Source of the DNA: Halobacillus sp. A1 | Lineage (GTDB): Bacteria > Bacillota > Bacilli > Bacillales > Halobacillaceae | Assembly (NCBI RefSeq): GCF_024189295.1 | Contig: NZ_JAIZEN010000002.1 | Coordinates: forward strand, 223,763-287,762 | Length of the DNA stretch: 64,000 nucleotides | Direction: 5' to 3' | Shown here: positions 1-9,868 of the stretch, piece after piece | Numbering within the stretch: the first letter of the stretch is position 1 | Layout: each line of letters begins with the position of its first letter | The notes under the pieces: model-generated | Seen by the model: the letters and a program-made list of their open reading frames with translations, nothing else | Told to the model about the DNA's origin: nothing | Database searches by the model: none | Made by a program: the position numbers and the translations under genes

Positions 1-446
1 ATAATATGCTCGAGTGAAGTAGCTGGCTTGACGTTTGCCACTTTAGGATATAAAACGTCTAAACACAAAATCATTTTGGCTTCAGAGTCCTTTAACTGAT
101 ACTCTAATTCTCTCTCCATATATAAAGGGTTCGTCTGAACGACGATTCCACCTGCCATCAGTATCGCGTAATAAGCAATAACTGATTGCGGACAGTTAGG
201 CAGCATGATCGACACTCGATCCCCTTTTTCAAGCCCAAGCTTCTGTAAATAGCTTGCAAAAGCCTTTGTATCCTCATACACTTCTTCGTAATTAAGCTCT
301 TTTCCCATAAAATAAAGCGCTTTCTTTTTACTGTAATGTTCAGCGCTTTCTTTAAGATAATGGTGCAACGGATATTCGTCATACTCAATGCTAGTAGGAA
401 TCTCTGGTGGATAGTGCTTATGCCATGGTTTTGTTTCGATTGTCAT
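1..446 (-). CDS. lcfA: Long-chain fatty-acid-CoA ligase, N-terminal part (cut by window edge)
   Basis: The frame runs open from an ATG at 446 to the window edge, giving about 148 N-terminal residues; the rest lies outside. It starts MTIETKPWHKHYP and contains the ANL-superfamily N-terminal pattern: a LYFMGKELNYEEV segment, then GLEKGDRVSIMLPNCPQSVI, then YYAILMAGGIVVQTNPLY. This is typical of Bacillus LcfA. Such enzymes use ATP to activate long-chain fatty acids as acyl-AMP and transfer them to CoA, feeding beta-oxidation at the membrane. A GGGAGGG ribosome site sits 8 nt before the ATG. The ATP-binding P-loop and the C-terminal domain cannot be seen. lcfA next to yshE and mutS2 is the Bacillus subtilis order. 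The nearest alternative is another fatty-acid CoA ligase paralogue. Confidence 0.88.
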   Translation of the reverse strand, partial: MTIETKPWHKHYPPEIPTSIEYDEYPLHHYLKESAEHYSKKKALYFMGKELNYEEVYEDTKAFASYLQKLGLEKGDRVSIMLPNCPQSVIAYYAILMAGGIVVQTNPLYMERELEYQLKDSEAKMILCLDVLYPKVANVKPATSLEHI

Positions 447-477
447 CTTTGTATCCCTCCCGCTACTTAATACTTAC

Positions 478-506
478 ATTATAACGATATTTCCGAATAA
501 TTTGAA
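478..506 (-). promoter_or_regulatory. Sigma-A-type promoter of lcfA
   Basis: TTCAAA (501-506) and a perfect TATAAT (478-483) are separated by 17 nt, with the lcfA ATG about 30 nt downstream. I saw no FadR-type palindrome overlapping it. Confidence 0.5.
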
Positions 507-590
507 ATATTATTTAAATTATTGAAAATGTATGAGGACAACTAATGAATTCAATACCACTACTACCTATTTTTTTGACTCTGGTAACAA

Positions 591-616
591 AAAACCTCCT
601 TGTAAAAGGAGGTTTT
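591..616 (-). terminator. Rho-independent terminator after the polX-mutS2-yshE unit
   Basis: There is a perfect 11-bp stem (591-601 with 606-616) and a 4-nt loop, followed on the minus strand by TTTTTTG. It ends the unit reading zapA-cvpA-polX-mutS2-yshE and separates it from lcfA. Confidence 0.85.
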
Positions 617-695
617 AAACTAAAAACATATAAACGACGCCGACTATGATAAAAACAGCGGCCACTACCATCAATACTTTCGCTAGAGTTTCCAC
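615..695 (-). CDS. Small single-span membrane protein (26 aa), candidate
   Basis: A GTG-initiated 26-codon frame lies 12 nt after the yshE stop. It has a strong GAGGGGG ribosome site 6 nt before the GTG, and its TAA falls in the terminator stem. The product starts VETLAKVLMVV and runs to MFLV: a short polar start and then an almost unbroken hydrophobic segment of about 20 residues, as expected for a single-pass membrane microprotein. It would be the last gene of the yshE unit. I do not recognise a family. The good ribosome site and the tight placement between stop codon and terminator argue for a real gene, but the length allows a chance frame. Confidence 0.45.
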   Translation of the reverse strand: METLAKVLMVVAAVFIIVGVVYMFLV

Positions 696-706
696 CTTGC
701 GCCCCC

Positions 707-1114
707 TCACATAATGTTAGCACCAATGACATAGGATAATCCTACTGAAATAATCAAAGAAATAAATCCAACCGCTCGGTTATCGGCAGAGAGTTCTTCA
801 TCAATTTTAAAAGACGGAGTCAAAAATTCGAAGATGAAATAACCGACGAGCAGCATAACAAAACCATAAATACCCCATCCCATCGTCTGCAGTAAGCTGT
901 CATTATGTTCTATGGAATACCTGAAAATGTTAGCAATCCCGAATATTTTGCCTCCGGTTGCCATAGCAACGGCAATATTTCCGTTTTTGATTTCTTTCCA
1001 GTTATTGTAGGAAGTGACCACTTCAAATACAGCCATGAATAAGATTAAACATAAGACGGCCACACTATAACTTGCAGCCGTTTCTACGTATGGGTTTTCC
1101 CAAAAACCTGTCAT
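707..1114 (-). CDS. yshE: DUF350 family membrane protein YshE
   Basis: 135 aa from the ATG at 1114. A GTG three codons upstream overlaps the AAGGGAG ribosome site and is less likely. There are four predicted membrane spans (about residues 13-33, 48-66, 74-98 and 112-134). DUF350 hallmarks are visible: GNIAVAMATGGK, GWGIYGFVMLL and NRAVGFISLIISVGLSYVIGA, an internally repeated two-helix pattern. Function is unknown; the family is often found with PspA-type stress genes. It follows mutS2 by about 20 nt, as in Bacillus subtilis, so it is probably cotranscribed with the repair genes. A clear paralogue lies at 56902-57297 inside the PspA operon. Confidence 0.88.
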   Translation of the reverse strand: MTGFWENPYVETAASYSVAVLCLILFMAVFEVVTSYNNWKEIKNGNIAVAMATGGKIFGIANIFRYSIEHNDSLLQTMGWGIYGFVMLLVGYFIFEFLTPSFKIDEELSADNRAVGFISLIISVGLSYVIGANIM

Positions 1115-1135
1115 TCCTCGCACTCCCTTATGTCA

Positions 1136-3481
1136 TCACTTTAATTCTAGTACAGTGACACCGCTTCCGCCCTCATTCATACCGCCGAATCTGGAAGAAG
1201 CAATCGACCGATGGTTTTTCGCATAATTTTGTACGGCTGTTCTAAGGGCACCTGTTCCTTTGCCGTGAATGATAGAAACTGTAGGATAACCTGCTAACAC
1301 AGCATCATCAACATATTTCTCTAAAAGGTTCAACGCATCCTCATACCTCTCCCCACGTAAATCAAGCTCGGTTTTAACGTGATGGCTTTTACCTTTTACT
1401 GTCGCAAGAGGTTTATCTTTATACGGCTGCTTAGACTTGATGAATTCGAGGTCTTTAGCTTTGGCCTTCACTTTCATGACCCCGACTTGGACCTGATATT
1501 CTTCTCTGCCGGTTTTATCCACGATCGTTCCTTCTTGATTCAAAGTCAATAGTTTAACTTCATCGCCAGCTTGGAGTTCTTTTTGTTGTTTCTTTTCTGG
1601 CTGCTTCTGAGGGTGTTTCTGGTTGTTTGACAGATTTGGTTGAGCTTCCTCAAATGATTTTCGAGCTTCAATCCATTCATGTTCTTTTAGACCAGCTTTG
1701 TTTTTATTACGAATTTCACTAACGATATATTCTGCTTCTTCTTTAGCTTTTTGAATGGCCTTCTCGGCTTTCGCTTCTGCCTTCTCATACATCTTCTCTT
1801 TCTTTTCTTCAAACTGCCGCAATTTTTCCTGTAAATCACGATGCAGCTGCTCAGCTTCCTTCAGCTTTAAATCAGCTTCCTCATAATCCTTCTCAGCTTC
1901 TCTTGTGGAAGCTTCCAGTGAAGCAATCATGTGTTCCACACTTTGCGAATCTACTCCAACATGCTGCTTAGCCGTTTCAATAATATTCTCATCAAGACCC
2001 AGCCTGCGCGAAATTTCAAAAGCGTTACTCCGGCCAGGGACACCGATCAACAATCGGTAAGTAGGTTTTAATGTCTGGATATCAAATTCCACGCTTGCAT
2101 TCGTTACTCCGTCACGGTTGTAGCCATATGCTTTTAATTCAGGATAATGAGTGGTCGCAATGACCCGAGCCTTTCTGCTGACAACCTCGTCAAGAATGGA
2201 CATCGCCAGTGCTGCTCCTTCTTGAGGGTCTGTACCGGCACCTAGTTCGTCAAAAAGCACGAGCGTGCGATCATTCACGTGTTTTAATATGTCTACAATA
2301 TTCGTCATATGCGAAGAAAAGGTAGATAAGCTTTGTTCGATCGACTGCTCATCTCCAATGTCAGCGTATACTTGTTCAAACACCGCAAGTTCACAGCCAT
2401 CCATTGCAGGTACTTGCAGCCCGGACTGAGCCATCAAGGTGAATAGGCCGAGTAATTTCAACGTAACCGTTTTTCCGCCGGTATTAGGCCCTGTGATAAC
2501 AATAGAGGTAAAGTCTGAGCCTAGCTCAATATCATTGGGTACTACTTCTTCAGGATCTATTAATGGATGTCGAGCCTGCTTTATATTGACGCGTCCCTCA
2601 TCATTCATCGTTGGCATAGCAGCTTTCATTTGACTGCCTAGTTTGGCTCTTGCGAACATGAAATCAATTTGAGATAAAATTTCAACGTTGGTATATAAGA
2701 AGCTTTGATTTTCAGAAACGTCCTGAGATAATTCCGCTAATATCCGCTCGATTTCCTGTTTCTCTTCCACTCGGGCTTGTTGGAGCAGGTTGTTGACTTC
2801 CACTACTGCCTGAGGTTCTATGAATAAAGTAGCTCCAGAAGCAGACTGGTCGTGAACGATGCCTCCAATGGACCCGCGATATTCTTGTTTTACAGGAAGA
2901 ACATAGCGGTCATTACGGATCGTTACGATCGAATCAGAAAGCATCTTTGATTTTGACTTCGTAATGGAATCTAACTTGTCCCTTACTCTGCTTTCAGAAG
3001 TGCGTATTCTAGAGCGTATCGTACGAAGTTTATCCGAGGCGCCGTCCATAACAGTCCCGTGGTCATCAATACAGCTCTTTATACTTCTTTCCAGTTCATG
3101 AAGGGGAAGCAGACCATCAACTAATTCGCGCAGAATTGGGAGTTCGGGCTCTTCCATATCTTCAATAAAACGTTTGAGCTGACGGCCTCCATAGATCGTA
3201 CTGGCAATGTCGAGACATTCCAATGCACTTAAGATACCCCCGATCATTGTTCTTTTTATGCTTGGTTTAATGTCAAAAATACCGCCCAGAGGAACATGGC
3301 CTTTCAAACGAAGCACTTGCGCGGCTTCATCTGTTTCCTGCTGCCAACGCACAACTTCCTCTAATTCAGTGGATGGCTTCACTGCTGCCGCTTTTTCTTT
3401 TCCTAGTGAAGAAGCAGCTTGATCAATCAATTGATTTTTAATTTTATTATATTCAAGAACCTTAAAGATCCGCTGGTTCAT
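1136..3481 (-). CDS. mutS2: Endonuclease MutS2 (ribosome rescue / recombination-control ATPase)
   Basis: 781 aa, close to the family length of about 785. It has a MutS-like core with no mismatch-recognition domain, Walker A GPNTGGKT at 331-338, Walker [15 protein letters not shown] at about 406-419, a long Glu/Lys-rich coiled coil at about 510-640, and a C-terminal Smr domain ([12 protein letters not shown], then [11 protein letters not shown]). MutS2 proteins bind branched DNA and collided ribosomes; the Smr domain gives nuclease or ribosome-splitting activity. The ATG has an AAGGGGATG site. It starts 14 nt after polX ends, so the two are cotranscribed. All ATPase residues look intact. Confidence 0.96.
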   Translation of the reverse strand: MNQRIFKVLEYNKIKNQLIDQAASSLGKEKAAAVKPSTELEEVVRWQQETDEAAQVLRLKGHVPLGGIFDIKPSIKRTMIGGILSALECLDIASTIYGGRQLKRFIEDMEEPELPILRELVDGLLPLHELERSIKSCIDDHGTVMDGASDKLRTIRSRIRTSESRVRDKLDSITKSKSKMLSDSIVTIRNDRYVLPVKQEYRGSIGGIVHDQSASGATLFIEPQAVVEVNNLLQQARVEEKQEIERILAELSQDVSENQSFLYTNVEILSQIDFMFARAKLGSQMKAAMPTMNDEGRVNIKQARHPLIDPEEVVPNDIELGSDFTSIVITGPNTGGKTVTLKLLGLFTLMAQSGLQVPAMDGCELAVFEQVYADIGDEQSIEQSLSTFSSHMTNIVDILKHVNDRTLVLFDELGAGTDPQEGAALAMSILDEVVSRKARVIATTHYPELKAYGYNRDGVTNASVEFDIQTLKPTYRLLIGVPGRSNAFEISRRLGLDENIIETAKQHVGVDSQSVEHMIASLEASTREAEKDYEEADLKLKEAEQLHRDLQEKLRQFEEKKEKMYEKAEAKAEKAIQKAKEEAEYIVSEIRNKNKAGLKEHEWIEARKSFEEAQPNLSNNQKHPQKQPEKKQQKELQAGDEVKLLTLNQEGTIVDKTGREEYQVQVGVMKVKAKAKDLEFIKSKQPYKDKPLATVKGKSHHVKTELDLRGERYEDALNLLEKYVDDAVLAGYPTVSIIHGKGTGALRTAVQNYAKNHRSIASSRFGGMNEGGSGVTVLELK

Positions 3482-3495
3482 TATGACATCCCCTT

Positions 3496-5223
3496 CTAAC
3501 TTAATCCGAGTCGTTTCATGAGCTGTTCTCTTGTCATCGTATTGATCACCGATTCTTTTTTAAGCCAGCCTTTTCTAGCAGACCCGACTCCAACCTCTAT
3601 ATGCTCAAGCATAGGGTAGCTGTGTGCATCCGTATTGATAGCAATCTCCACACCGGCTTCCTGAGCCGCTCTTACCCATTCGGCGCTCAAGTCGAGGCGG
3701 TTGGGGTTCGCGTTCAACTCCAAAATAGTCCCGGTTTCTTTTGCACCTTGTATCAATTGTTCAACATTAGCTCTATATCCCTGGCGCTTGCCTATTAATC
3801 TTCCGGTAGGATGGGCAATCATATGGACATAAGGATTTTCCAAGGCATTAGTGAGCCTTTTCATGATGAGCTCCTCTGTTTGACTGAAACTTGAGTGAAT
3901 AGAGCCAATTACAAAATCCATTTCTTTTAGAAAATCGTCTTCAAAGTCCAAACTGCCATCTGGAAGAATATCCATCTCAATGCCGCAGAAAATATGAAAG
4001 TCTTCTATTTCTTCATTGATTTTTTCTATTTCTTCCCGCTGCATACGCAGACGTTTTTCATTTAATCCATTTGCCACTTTTAAATATTTAGAGTGATCGG
4101 TAATCGCAATATAATCGTATCCTTTTTCCTTACTGCGTAAAGCCATTTCCTTGATAGATTGGGCACCATCACTCCACGTTGAGTGCATGTGCAGGTCTCC
4201 ACGGATATCACTTAACTCCAGCAGGTCGACCTTTTCACGAAAAGCATCAATCTCACCAGTATCCTCCCTCACTTCAGGAGGAATATAATTCAAACCGAAA
4301 TGCTTAAAGAACGCTTCCTCTGTTTCAAAGGTTTCTACTTTGCCCGTCTCCGTATTTTCAATGCCGTACTCACTTATCTTTTCGTTATTTTCTTTAGCCA
4401 ACTGTCTCATTGCGACATTATGGTCTTTAGAGCCAGTGAAGTGGTGCAGTGTTGTAATGAATTCCTGAGGTTCCACAATTCTAAAGTCGATACCGATATC
4501 ATATCCCTCATTCACGATGATGGATACCTTCGTCTCGCCAGAAGCTACGACTTCTTTTATATCTGGATAGTTCAACAGTTCATCGCGCGTGGCTTGAGCA
4601 TCATTGGAAGCGATAATGAAATCAAGGTCCTTGATGGTTTCCCTCATTCTCCTGACGCTTCCCGCCTTGGAATAACGCTCTAAAGTATGAAGTCCGGCTA
4701 AGTACTCTTCCACCTTTTCAGAAAGTGGAAGCATTTTAGAAATTGGCAGACGTTCTGGTCTTGAGCCTGCTTCTTCCAAAGCCTTAAGCATTTTTTCAAC
4801 AGACTTTTTGCCGAAACCTTCTAGTTCCTCGACCTTTCCAGATTGTAATGCTTCTTTCAAGGACTCAGCATCTGTGACACCTAGTTGTTGATAAAGTTTG
4901 GCCAGCTTCTTACCACCAAGACCAGGTAAGTCCAATAAGGGCACTAGTCCTGCAGGTACGTCCGCTTCTAACTGACGGAGTGTTTCTGATTCACCAGATT
5001 GGACATACTCCTGAATGACGGATGCCGTTCCTTTTCCAATGCCCTGCATTTTTGTAAAATCATCAATTTCGCTCAATGAATGATCGTCACGTTCTAATGC
5101 CTGCGCTGCCTTTCGGTAAGCGGATATCTTAAACGGGTTTTCACCTTTTAATTCTAAATACACAGCAATCTTTTCGAGTAATTGGATTACTTGCTTTTTA
5201 TTGACGTTACTCAATTTTCCCAT
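3496..5223 (-). CDS. polX: DNA polymerase/3'-5' exonuclease PolX
   Basis: 575 aa, normal for bacterial PolX. There is an N-terminal helix-hairpin-helix region ([10 protein letters not shown] at about 62-71, then [13 protein letters not shown] and [10 protein letters not shown]), a family-X nucleotidyltransferase core ([19 protein letters not shown] carries the catalytic acidic pair, FTGSKDHN later), and a C-terminal PHP domain ([40 protein letters not shown]) supplying the metal-dependent exonuclease. The role is gap filling in base-excision repair. The first ATG directly abuts the AGAGAGG ribosome site; a TTG at 5214 has 9-nt spacing and may be the true start (572 aa, MSNVNKKQ). A terminator hairpin lies between cvpA and this gene, so expression depends on read-through or an unseen promoter. 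Confidence 0.95.
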   Translation of the reverse strand: MGKLSNVNKKQVIQLLEKIAVYLELKGENPFKISAYRKAAQALERDDHSLSEIDDFTKMQGIGKGTASVIQEYVQSGESETLRQLEADVPAGLVPLLDLPGLGGKKLAKLYQQLGVTDAESLKEALQSGKVEELEGFGKKSVEKMLKALEEAGSRPERLPISKMLPLSEKVEEYLAGLHTLERYSKAGSVRRMRETIKDLDFIIASNDAQATRDELLNYPDIKEVVASGETKVSIIVNEGYDIGIDFRIVEPQEFITTLHHFTGSKDHNVAMRQLAKENNEKISEYGIENTETGKVETFETEEAFFKHFGLNYIPPEVREDTGEIDAFREKVDLLELSDIRGDLHMHSTWSDGAQSIKEMALRSKEKGYDYIAITDHSKYLKVANGLNEKRLRMQREEIEKINEEIEDFHIFCGIEMDILPDGSLDFEDDFLKEMDFVIGSIHSSFSQTEELIMKRLTNALENPYVHMIAHPTGRLIGKRQGYRANVEQLIQGAKETGTILELNANPNRLDLSAEWVRAAQEAGVEIAINTDAHSYPMLEHIEVGVGSARKGWLKKESVINTMTREQLMKRLGLS

Positions 5224-5241
5224 CCTCTCTTCATAGGAAAA

Positions 5242-5263
5242 AGCCGCTATGAAAATAGCGGCT
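5242..5263 (-). terminator. Terminator between cvpA and polX
   Basis: A 9-bp stem AGCCGCTAT/ATAGCGGCT with a 4-nt loop is followed on the minus strand by TTTTTCC. It lies after the cvpA stop and 19 nt before the polX ATG, so it probably attenuates transcription into polX-mutS2. Confidence 0.75.
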
Positions 5264-5276
5264 CCCCTTTACTCCA

Positions 5277-5825
5277 TTATATCAAACTAGCCACTTGTTC
5301 AATCCACAAATTTTTTATTTGAGATGAAAGCACAGGAGTATGCTCTATAATATACTGTGCTAAGAAAGATCCATCAATCGCATTTTGAATCTGGACTACA
5401 GGAACAAGTGCCGCAATATATAAAAGTATAAACAAAAGAACATAGCGCTGAACAAAACCCAGGATTCCTCCAAGCAATCCATTAATGGAACTAAGCACTG
5501 GAAGATCGGAAACGAAATCCAGCATAGAAGCCACGATTTGCAGGATAATCCTCACCCCGAAAAACAAGATAGCAAAGGCTATCGCGTTGTAAAAAGCAGT
5601 TTCTAGCGGGAGGTTATCTAAGAAAATAGCCCATGATGCTCCTTCAGGAAGGTCAGGATAAGGAATCCACAATACGAGATTAGGAGCTAGATCATCATAG
5701 TAAAGAACTCCTACAATGAAAGCTGTCACAAAGCCGATTAAATGGAATAATTGTAAAATGAAGCCTCGTTTAAATCCTGTAAATATACCTAAAAGCAAAA
5801 TAAAAAGTATCAGTAAATCAATCAT
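5277..5825 (-). CDS. CvpA family membrane protein
   Basis: 182 aa with four hydrophobic spans (about 1-20, 24-43, 75-100 and 118-145) and the CvpA-family start (LLILFILLLGIFTGFKRGFILQL). It corresponds in position and length to Bacillus subtilis YshB. CvpA proteins were named for colicin V production in Escherichia coli and are linked to envelope integrity; the activity here is unknown. The ATG lies one base after the zapA stop, with GAGGACG inside zapA as a distant ribosome site, so translation is probably coupled. It sits with the divisome gene zapA. Confidence 0.88.
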   Translation of the reverse strand: MIDLLILFILLLGIFTGFKRGFILQLFHLIGFVTAFIVGVLYYDDLAPNLVLWIPYPDLPEGASWAIFLDNLPLETAFYNAIAFAILFFGVRIILQIVASMLDFVSDLPVLSSINGLLGGILGFVQRYVLLFILLYIAALVPVVQIQNAIDGSFLAQYIIEHTPVLSSQIKNLWIEQVASLI

Positions 5826-5826
5826 G

Positions 5827-6105
5827 TTAGTCGTCGTCCTCTTTCTCTATCTTTTCAATATAGTTAATCAACTCTGCACATTCCTCTTTCAGTTTTATGT
5901 ACTCGTTCATTGTATTAACAGCCGTTAATACAGCCAACTTAGACACATCCAGAGCAGGATTGGACTCGTGAATTTCTCTCATTTTCTGGTCGACAAGATT
6001 AGATACCATGCGGATATGATGTGGTTCTTCTTGACCAACTATAGTATAAGATCGATTGTATATCTCAACGGTAATTCGCTTCCGCTCTTTATCTGATTGG
6101 GACAC
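5827..6105 (-). CDS. zapA: Cell division protein ZapA
   Basis: 92 aa from a GTG at 6105 with AAGGGGG 7 nt upstream. The N-terminal beta part (RITVEIYNRSYTIVGQEE) and the helical region (MVSNLVDQKMREIHESNPALDVSKLAVLTAVNTMNEYIKL, then a charged coiled coil) are typical of ZapA. ZapA dimers crosslink FtsZ protofilaments and promote Z-ring assembly at midcell. It is the first gene of the leftward unit and is divergent from rnhC across 144 bp. Confidence 0.93.
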   Translation of the reverse strand: MSQSDKERKRITVEIYNRSYTIVGQEEPHHIRMVSNLVDQKMREIHESNPALDVSKLAVLTAVNTMNEYIKLKEECAELINYIEKIEKEDDD

Positions 6106-6205
6106 ATCTATACCCCCTTGATTCTAATATCCTACGCTTTATACTAACATGAAGCTAAACAATTAGGAAACCAATAAGATTGATTTCCTTTGAGGTACTG
6201 GAATT

Positions 6206-6214
6206 TGCTATACT
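6206..6214 (+). promoter_or_regulatory. Extended -10 promoter element of rnhC
   Basis: TGCTATACT is an extended -10 about 35 nt before the rnhC ATG; no good -35 box accompanies it. Confidence 0.4.
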
Positions 6215-6249
6215 ATGGCTAGAAAATATATCAAAGAGAGGATCTATAT

Positions 6250-7182
6250 ATGCCACAAGTTGTACTTACATTATCGAAGGAACGATTATCTAAACTAAAA
6301 GATCATTATCGGACGTCTTTGAAACCCATTACACCTAACCATGCTGCCTTTGCAGCGAAAACACCCAATTGCACGATCACGGCATACCCTTCAGGAAAAG
6401 TTTTATTTCAAGGTAAAAACCCTGAAGCGGAATCAAAGCACTGGGGGGAAACAACCCAGAAAGCATCAAAAAGTATTTCTACGAAAAAAGCACATAATTA
6501 CCATCCAGCGAATGACTTATTCACAAGCAGTCATATCGGATCTGACGAAGCGGGAACTGGTGACTTCTTCGGCCCTATAACCGTTGCAGCAGCCTATGTC
6601 AAAGACCACCAGATTGGTCAACTAAAAGCCATTGGTGTAAAAGATTCCAAACATTTATCAGACGATCAAATTACACATATCGCTAAACAAATTGTTGAAA
6701 TGAACATCCCTTACACCTTATTAAGACTTCACAACAGTAAATACAATGACTGGCAGGAAAAAGGCTGGTCCCAGGGGAAGATGAAGACCCTTCTTCACCA
6801 CCAGGCCATCGATAAATTATTGACAAAAATCGAACCTGAAAAGCCCGACGGAATATTGATCGACCAATTTTCAGAGCCGTCCGTTTATTTAAAACATTTG
6901 AAATCTGAAGGACGAATGCTTCAGGAACATGTCTATTTTATGACGAAAGCGGAAAGTTACTCCATTGCAGTAGCGGTTGGTTCTATCATCGCACGTTCAG
7001 CCTTCGTCAAAGCGATGAACCAATTAGAAATGGATACTGGCCTGCCTATACCAAAAGGAGCTTCCGCTAAAGTAGATCAAGCTGCCGCAAAAATTATTGA
7101 AGTTTATGGTGAAACTAAATTAAGAGATATAGCCAAGATTCATTTTGCCAATAAGGAAAAAGCTAAAAAGCTTGTGAAATAG
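6250..7182 (+). CDS. rnhC: Ribonuclease HIII
   Basis: 310 aa against about 313 in Bacillus subtilis. The N-terminal TBP-like substrate-binding domain (1-85) precedes a type-2 RNase H fold. The active-site signature GSDEAGTGDFFGPI is at 97-110 (D99, E100), further acidic residues are in GVKDSKHLSD and ILIDQF, and VAVGSIIARSAFV is present. It cleaves the RNA strand of RNA-DNA hybrids, acting on R-loops and primers. An AGAGAGGAT site precedes the ATG. It is the only plus-strand gene in the first 12 kb, is transcribed alone, and ends at its own terminator. Confidence 0.96.
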   Translation: MPQVVLTLSKERLSKLKDHYRTSLKPITPNHAAFAAKTPNCTITAYPSGKVLFQGKNPEAESKHWGETTQKASKSISTKKAHNYHPANDLFTSSHIGSDEAGTGDFFGPITVAAAYVKDHQIGQLKAIGVKDSKHLSDDQITHIAKQIVEMNIPYTLLRLHNSKYNDWQEKGWSQGKMKTLLHHQAIDKLLTKIEPEKPDGILIDQFSEPSVYLKHLKSEGRMLQEHVYFMTKAESYSIAVAVGSIIARSAFVKAMNQLEMDTGLPIPKGASAKVDQAAAKIIEVYGETKLRDIAKIHFANKEKAKKLVK

Positions 7183-7251
7183 ATTATACTTTTGCCTTGT
7201 AAAGTCCAGGTTTTTTTCCGTGAAACAATTTCACAACATATAAGATATTTT

Positions 7252-7288
7252 AAAATGCCGTTAACCTAGCTAAGGTTAACGGCATTTT
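7252..7288 (+). terminator. Terminator of rnhC
   Basis: A perfect 16-bp stem (7252-7267 with 7273-7288), a 5-nt loop and a trailing T run. Confidence 0.88.
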
Positions 7289-7318
7289 TTTGAATGGACG
7301 TACCTTCTCAAAAAAAAT

Positions 7319-7347
7319 AAGCTGTCGAGAGGATTTCCCGACAGCTT
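7319..7347 (-). terminator. Terminator of pheST
   Basis: A 9-bp stem AAGCTGTCG/CGACAGCTT with an 11-nt loop, followed on the minus strand by ATTTTTTTT. It is 82 nt past the pheT stop. Confidence 0.75.
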
Positions 7348-7428
7348 CTCCATGCACAGCTGTTTAAAAGTTATGCTGGTAAAAGAGGGTCAGTAGAACT
7401 CTTTTCTGAAGCTCTCTGATAATGAATA

Positions 7429-9855
7429 TTATCCTCTTAACTCAGCTGCATGTCGTTCTTTTACGGATTGCAGAATATTTTCATGAGCAGATTCTACTTC
7501 TTCATCCTTTAATGTCCGCTCTGGATCGAGGTAAAGCAGATTGTAGGCTAATGATTTTTTACCTGCAGACAGATGTTCTCCCTGATAAAGGTCAAACACA
7601 AGTACCTGTTTCACTAAAGGGGAACCTGCTTCAAGTATTGTTTCTTTAATATCTCCTGCTGGAACGTCTTCATCTACAACTAAAGCAATATCACGACTTA
7701 CACTCGGGAATCGAGGAATCGCTTCAAAGGCTTCTTCCTTCTCGTATAGTTCAAAAAGCTTCTCAGCATTCAAGTCGAATACATAAGTTTCTTTAAGTCC
7801 CCATTCCTTTTGAAGCTTAGGATGAACCTGTCCTATAAAACCAATGATTTTGCCATCAGCCATGATATTTGCCGTACGGCCCGGGTGCATACCCTCGATT
7901 TTAGCTTTTTCGAACGTCATAGGAATATCTAAGAGGTCACTCAGTCCCTCGACAATTCCTTTTACAACAAAGAAGTCGACGGTTTTCTTTTCCTGCTGCC
8001 ATGGATGGGACAACCATTCACCAGTCAGCGCGCCAGAAGCTCTCAGCATTTCATGTGGCTGCTTCGTTACTTCTGATTCCTCACTTATAAACACCGTTCC
8101 TAATTCGTAATAAGCAATGTTATGCTGCTTTCGAGCTACGTTATAAGCTAAGGATTGAAGCAATTCAGGAACAACACTTAACCTTAAGTGACTGTGATCT
8201 TCACTCATAGGCATGGCAAGCTTTACAGGTGCGGCAGCTTGTTGAGCAACCTCCTTACTCACTAGCATAGTCGACTGCTTCTCACTCGTCAGGGAATACG
8301 TAATCGTCTCATCAAGCCCTGCCCCTTCGAAGTAAGCTTTCACGCGACGCTTCAACTGCTGTTCTAATGAAAGCCCACCTGCTTGTGATGCACCACTTGG
8401 GAGTGTATAAGGTAAATTGTCATAGCCATATATACGAGCTACTTCTTCGAGCACATCTTCAAAGCGCTCAACGTCTCCGCGGCGCGTCGGTATAGAAATC
8501 GTGAAGTCTTCGTCTGACTGCTCGTATGGGAATTGCAGACGCTCGAGAATAGAGGCTATTTCCTCCCTAGTTATTTCAGTACCTAAGCGGTCATTGATCT
8601 TTGTCGTATTTACTTCGATTGTCTTTTCGGAACGATCAAGCTGATCGTAACTAACTACACCTTGTAATACTGTAGCTCCTGCGTATTCTCTCAACAATTC
8701 ACTCGCACGAAGACCAGCTCGCTCGACACGTCCAGGATCTACCCCTTTTTCAAAGCGAGTACTGGCCTCACTGCGAAGACCATGGTCTTTAGCTGATTGT
8801 CTTACGTTAGCTGGATTGAAATAAGCCGCTTCTAACAAAATCGTGTTTGTATCTTTCTGAACTTCGGATTCTGCTCCACCCATGACACCGGCAATAGCAT
8901 GTGCCTTATCACCATTCGTAATGACTAAATGGTCGCGCGTTAAGACACGCTCCTGATCATCAAGAGTTGTAATTTTTTCTCCATCACGCGCACGGCGAGT
9001 TATTACTTTGGCAGAACCGAAACGGTCGAAGTCAAAAGCGTGCAGTGGCTGACCATATTCAAGTAACACGTAGTTCGTAATATCAACTACATTGTTGATT
9101 GGGCGAATGCCGGCAGCTGTTAAACGATTTTGAATCCACAGAGGTGAAGGTCCTACGGTGACGTCTTTGAGTATAAAAGCGCCATAATAAGGATTGGCTT
9201 CTGGATCCTCCACTTCTACACTGACTAGCGATTCAGCTTTTTCAGATCCTTCTTCCACCTTTTCAGCGGTTAATTCGTACTCGCGGCCTAAGGCTGCTGC
9301 TACTTCATAAGCTACGCCTGCCATACTTAAACAATCAGCACGGTTCGGAGTAAGTCCCAGCTCTATGATGATATCGTCTAAATTCAGTAAAGAAATGGCA
9401 TCGTCGCCCGCTTGGACATCTTCAGGAAATACATATATTCCGTCCTGGTATTCTTTTGGAACATCTTTCTCGTCGACACCAAGTTCTTGAAGGGAACAAA
9501 CCATTCCATTCGATTCTTCTCCACGAAGTTTTGTTTTCTTAATTTTGAAATTACCCGGTAAAACCGCTCCTGGAGCAGCTACAGCCACTTTCTGTCCTTC
9601 AGCTATATTCGGAGCTCCGCACACGATTTGCAAAACGCCTTCGCCTACATCGATTTGACAGAGGGATAATTTATCAGCATTAGGGTGCTGTTCGCAGGAT
9701 ACTACATGACCAACGACCACCCCGGTAGCTTTTTCAGCTACTGGCTCTACGCTTTCCACTTCAATCCCCGTTTTTGTAATAATCTCAGCGAACTCGTCAG
9801 GCTCGTAGTCACGTACATTTATATAATCGTTTAACCAATTTAATGATACTAGCAT
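7429..9855 (-). CDS. pheT: Phenylalanine-tRNA ligase beta subunit
   Basis: 808 aa, the usual bacterial length of about 800. Order: B1 region with embedded tRNA-binding OB fold (about 40-150, KATGVVVGHV to NGMVCSLQELG), B3/B4 editing domain (about 210-390, with PINNVVDITNYVLLEYGQPL), B5 (about 410-480), the catalytic-like core (FEDVLEEVARIYGYDNL) and a C-terminal ferredoxin-fold anticodon-binding domain (about 715-808, PRFPSVSRDIALVVDE). It forms an alpha2beta2 enzyme with PheS that charges tRNA-Phe and edits Tyr-tRNA-Phe. It starts 13 nt after pheS ends, and both are controlled by the upstream T-box. Confidence 0.97.
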   Translation of the reverse strand: MLVSLNWLNDYINVRDYEPDEFAEIITKTGIEVESVEPVAEKATGVVVGHVVSCEQHPNADKLSLCQIDVGEGVLQIVCGAPNIAEGQKVAVAAPGAVLPGNFKIKKTKLRGEESNGMVCSLQELGVDEKDVPKEYQDGIYVFPEDVQAGDDAISLLNLDDIIIELGLTPNRADCLSMAGVAYEVAAALGREYELTAEKVEEGSEKAESLVSVEVEDPEANPYYGAFILKDVTVGPSPLWIQNRLTAAGIRPINNVVDITNYVLLEYGQPLHAFDFDRFGSAKVITRRARDGEKITTLDDQERVLTRDHLVITNGDKAHAIAGVMGGAESEVQKDTNTILLEAAYFNPANVRQSAKDHGLRSEASTRFEKGVDPGRVERAGLRASELLREYAGATVLQGVVSYDQLDRSEKTIEVNTTKINDRLGTEITREEIASILERLQFPYEQSDEDFTISIPTRRGDVERFEDVLEEVARIYGYDNLPYTLPSGASQAGGLSLEQQLKRRVKAYFEGAGLDETITYSLTSEKQSTMLVSKEVAQQAAAPVKLAMPMSEDHSHLRLSVVPELLQSLAYNVARKQHNIAYYELGTVFISEESEVTKQPHEMLRASGALTGEWLSHPWQQEKKTVDFFVVKGIVEGLSDLLDIPMTFEKAKIEGMHPGRTANIMADGKIIGFIGQVHPKLQKEWGLKETYVFDLNAEKLFELYEKEEAFEAIPRFPSVSRDIALVVDEDVPAGDIKETILEAGSPLVKQVLVFDLYQGEHLSAGKKSLAYNLLYLDPERTLKDEEVESAHENILQSVKERHAAELRG

Positions 9856-9868
9856 GCTCTATTCCTCC

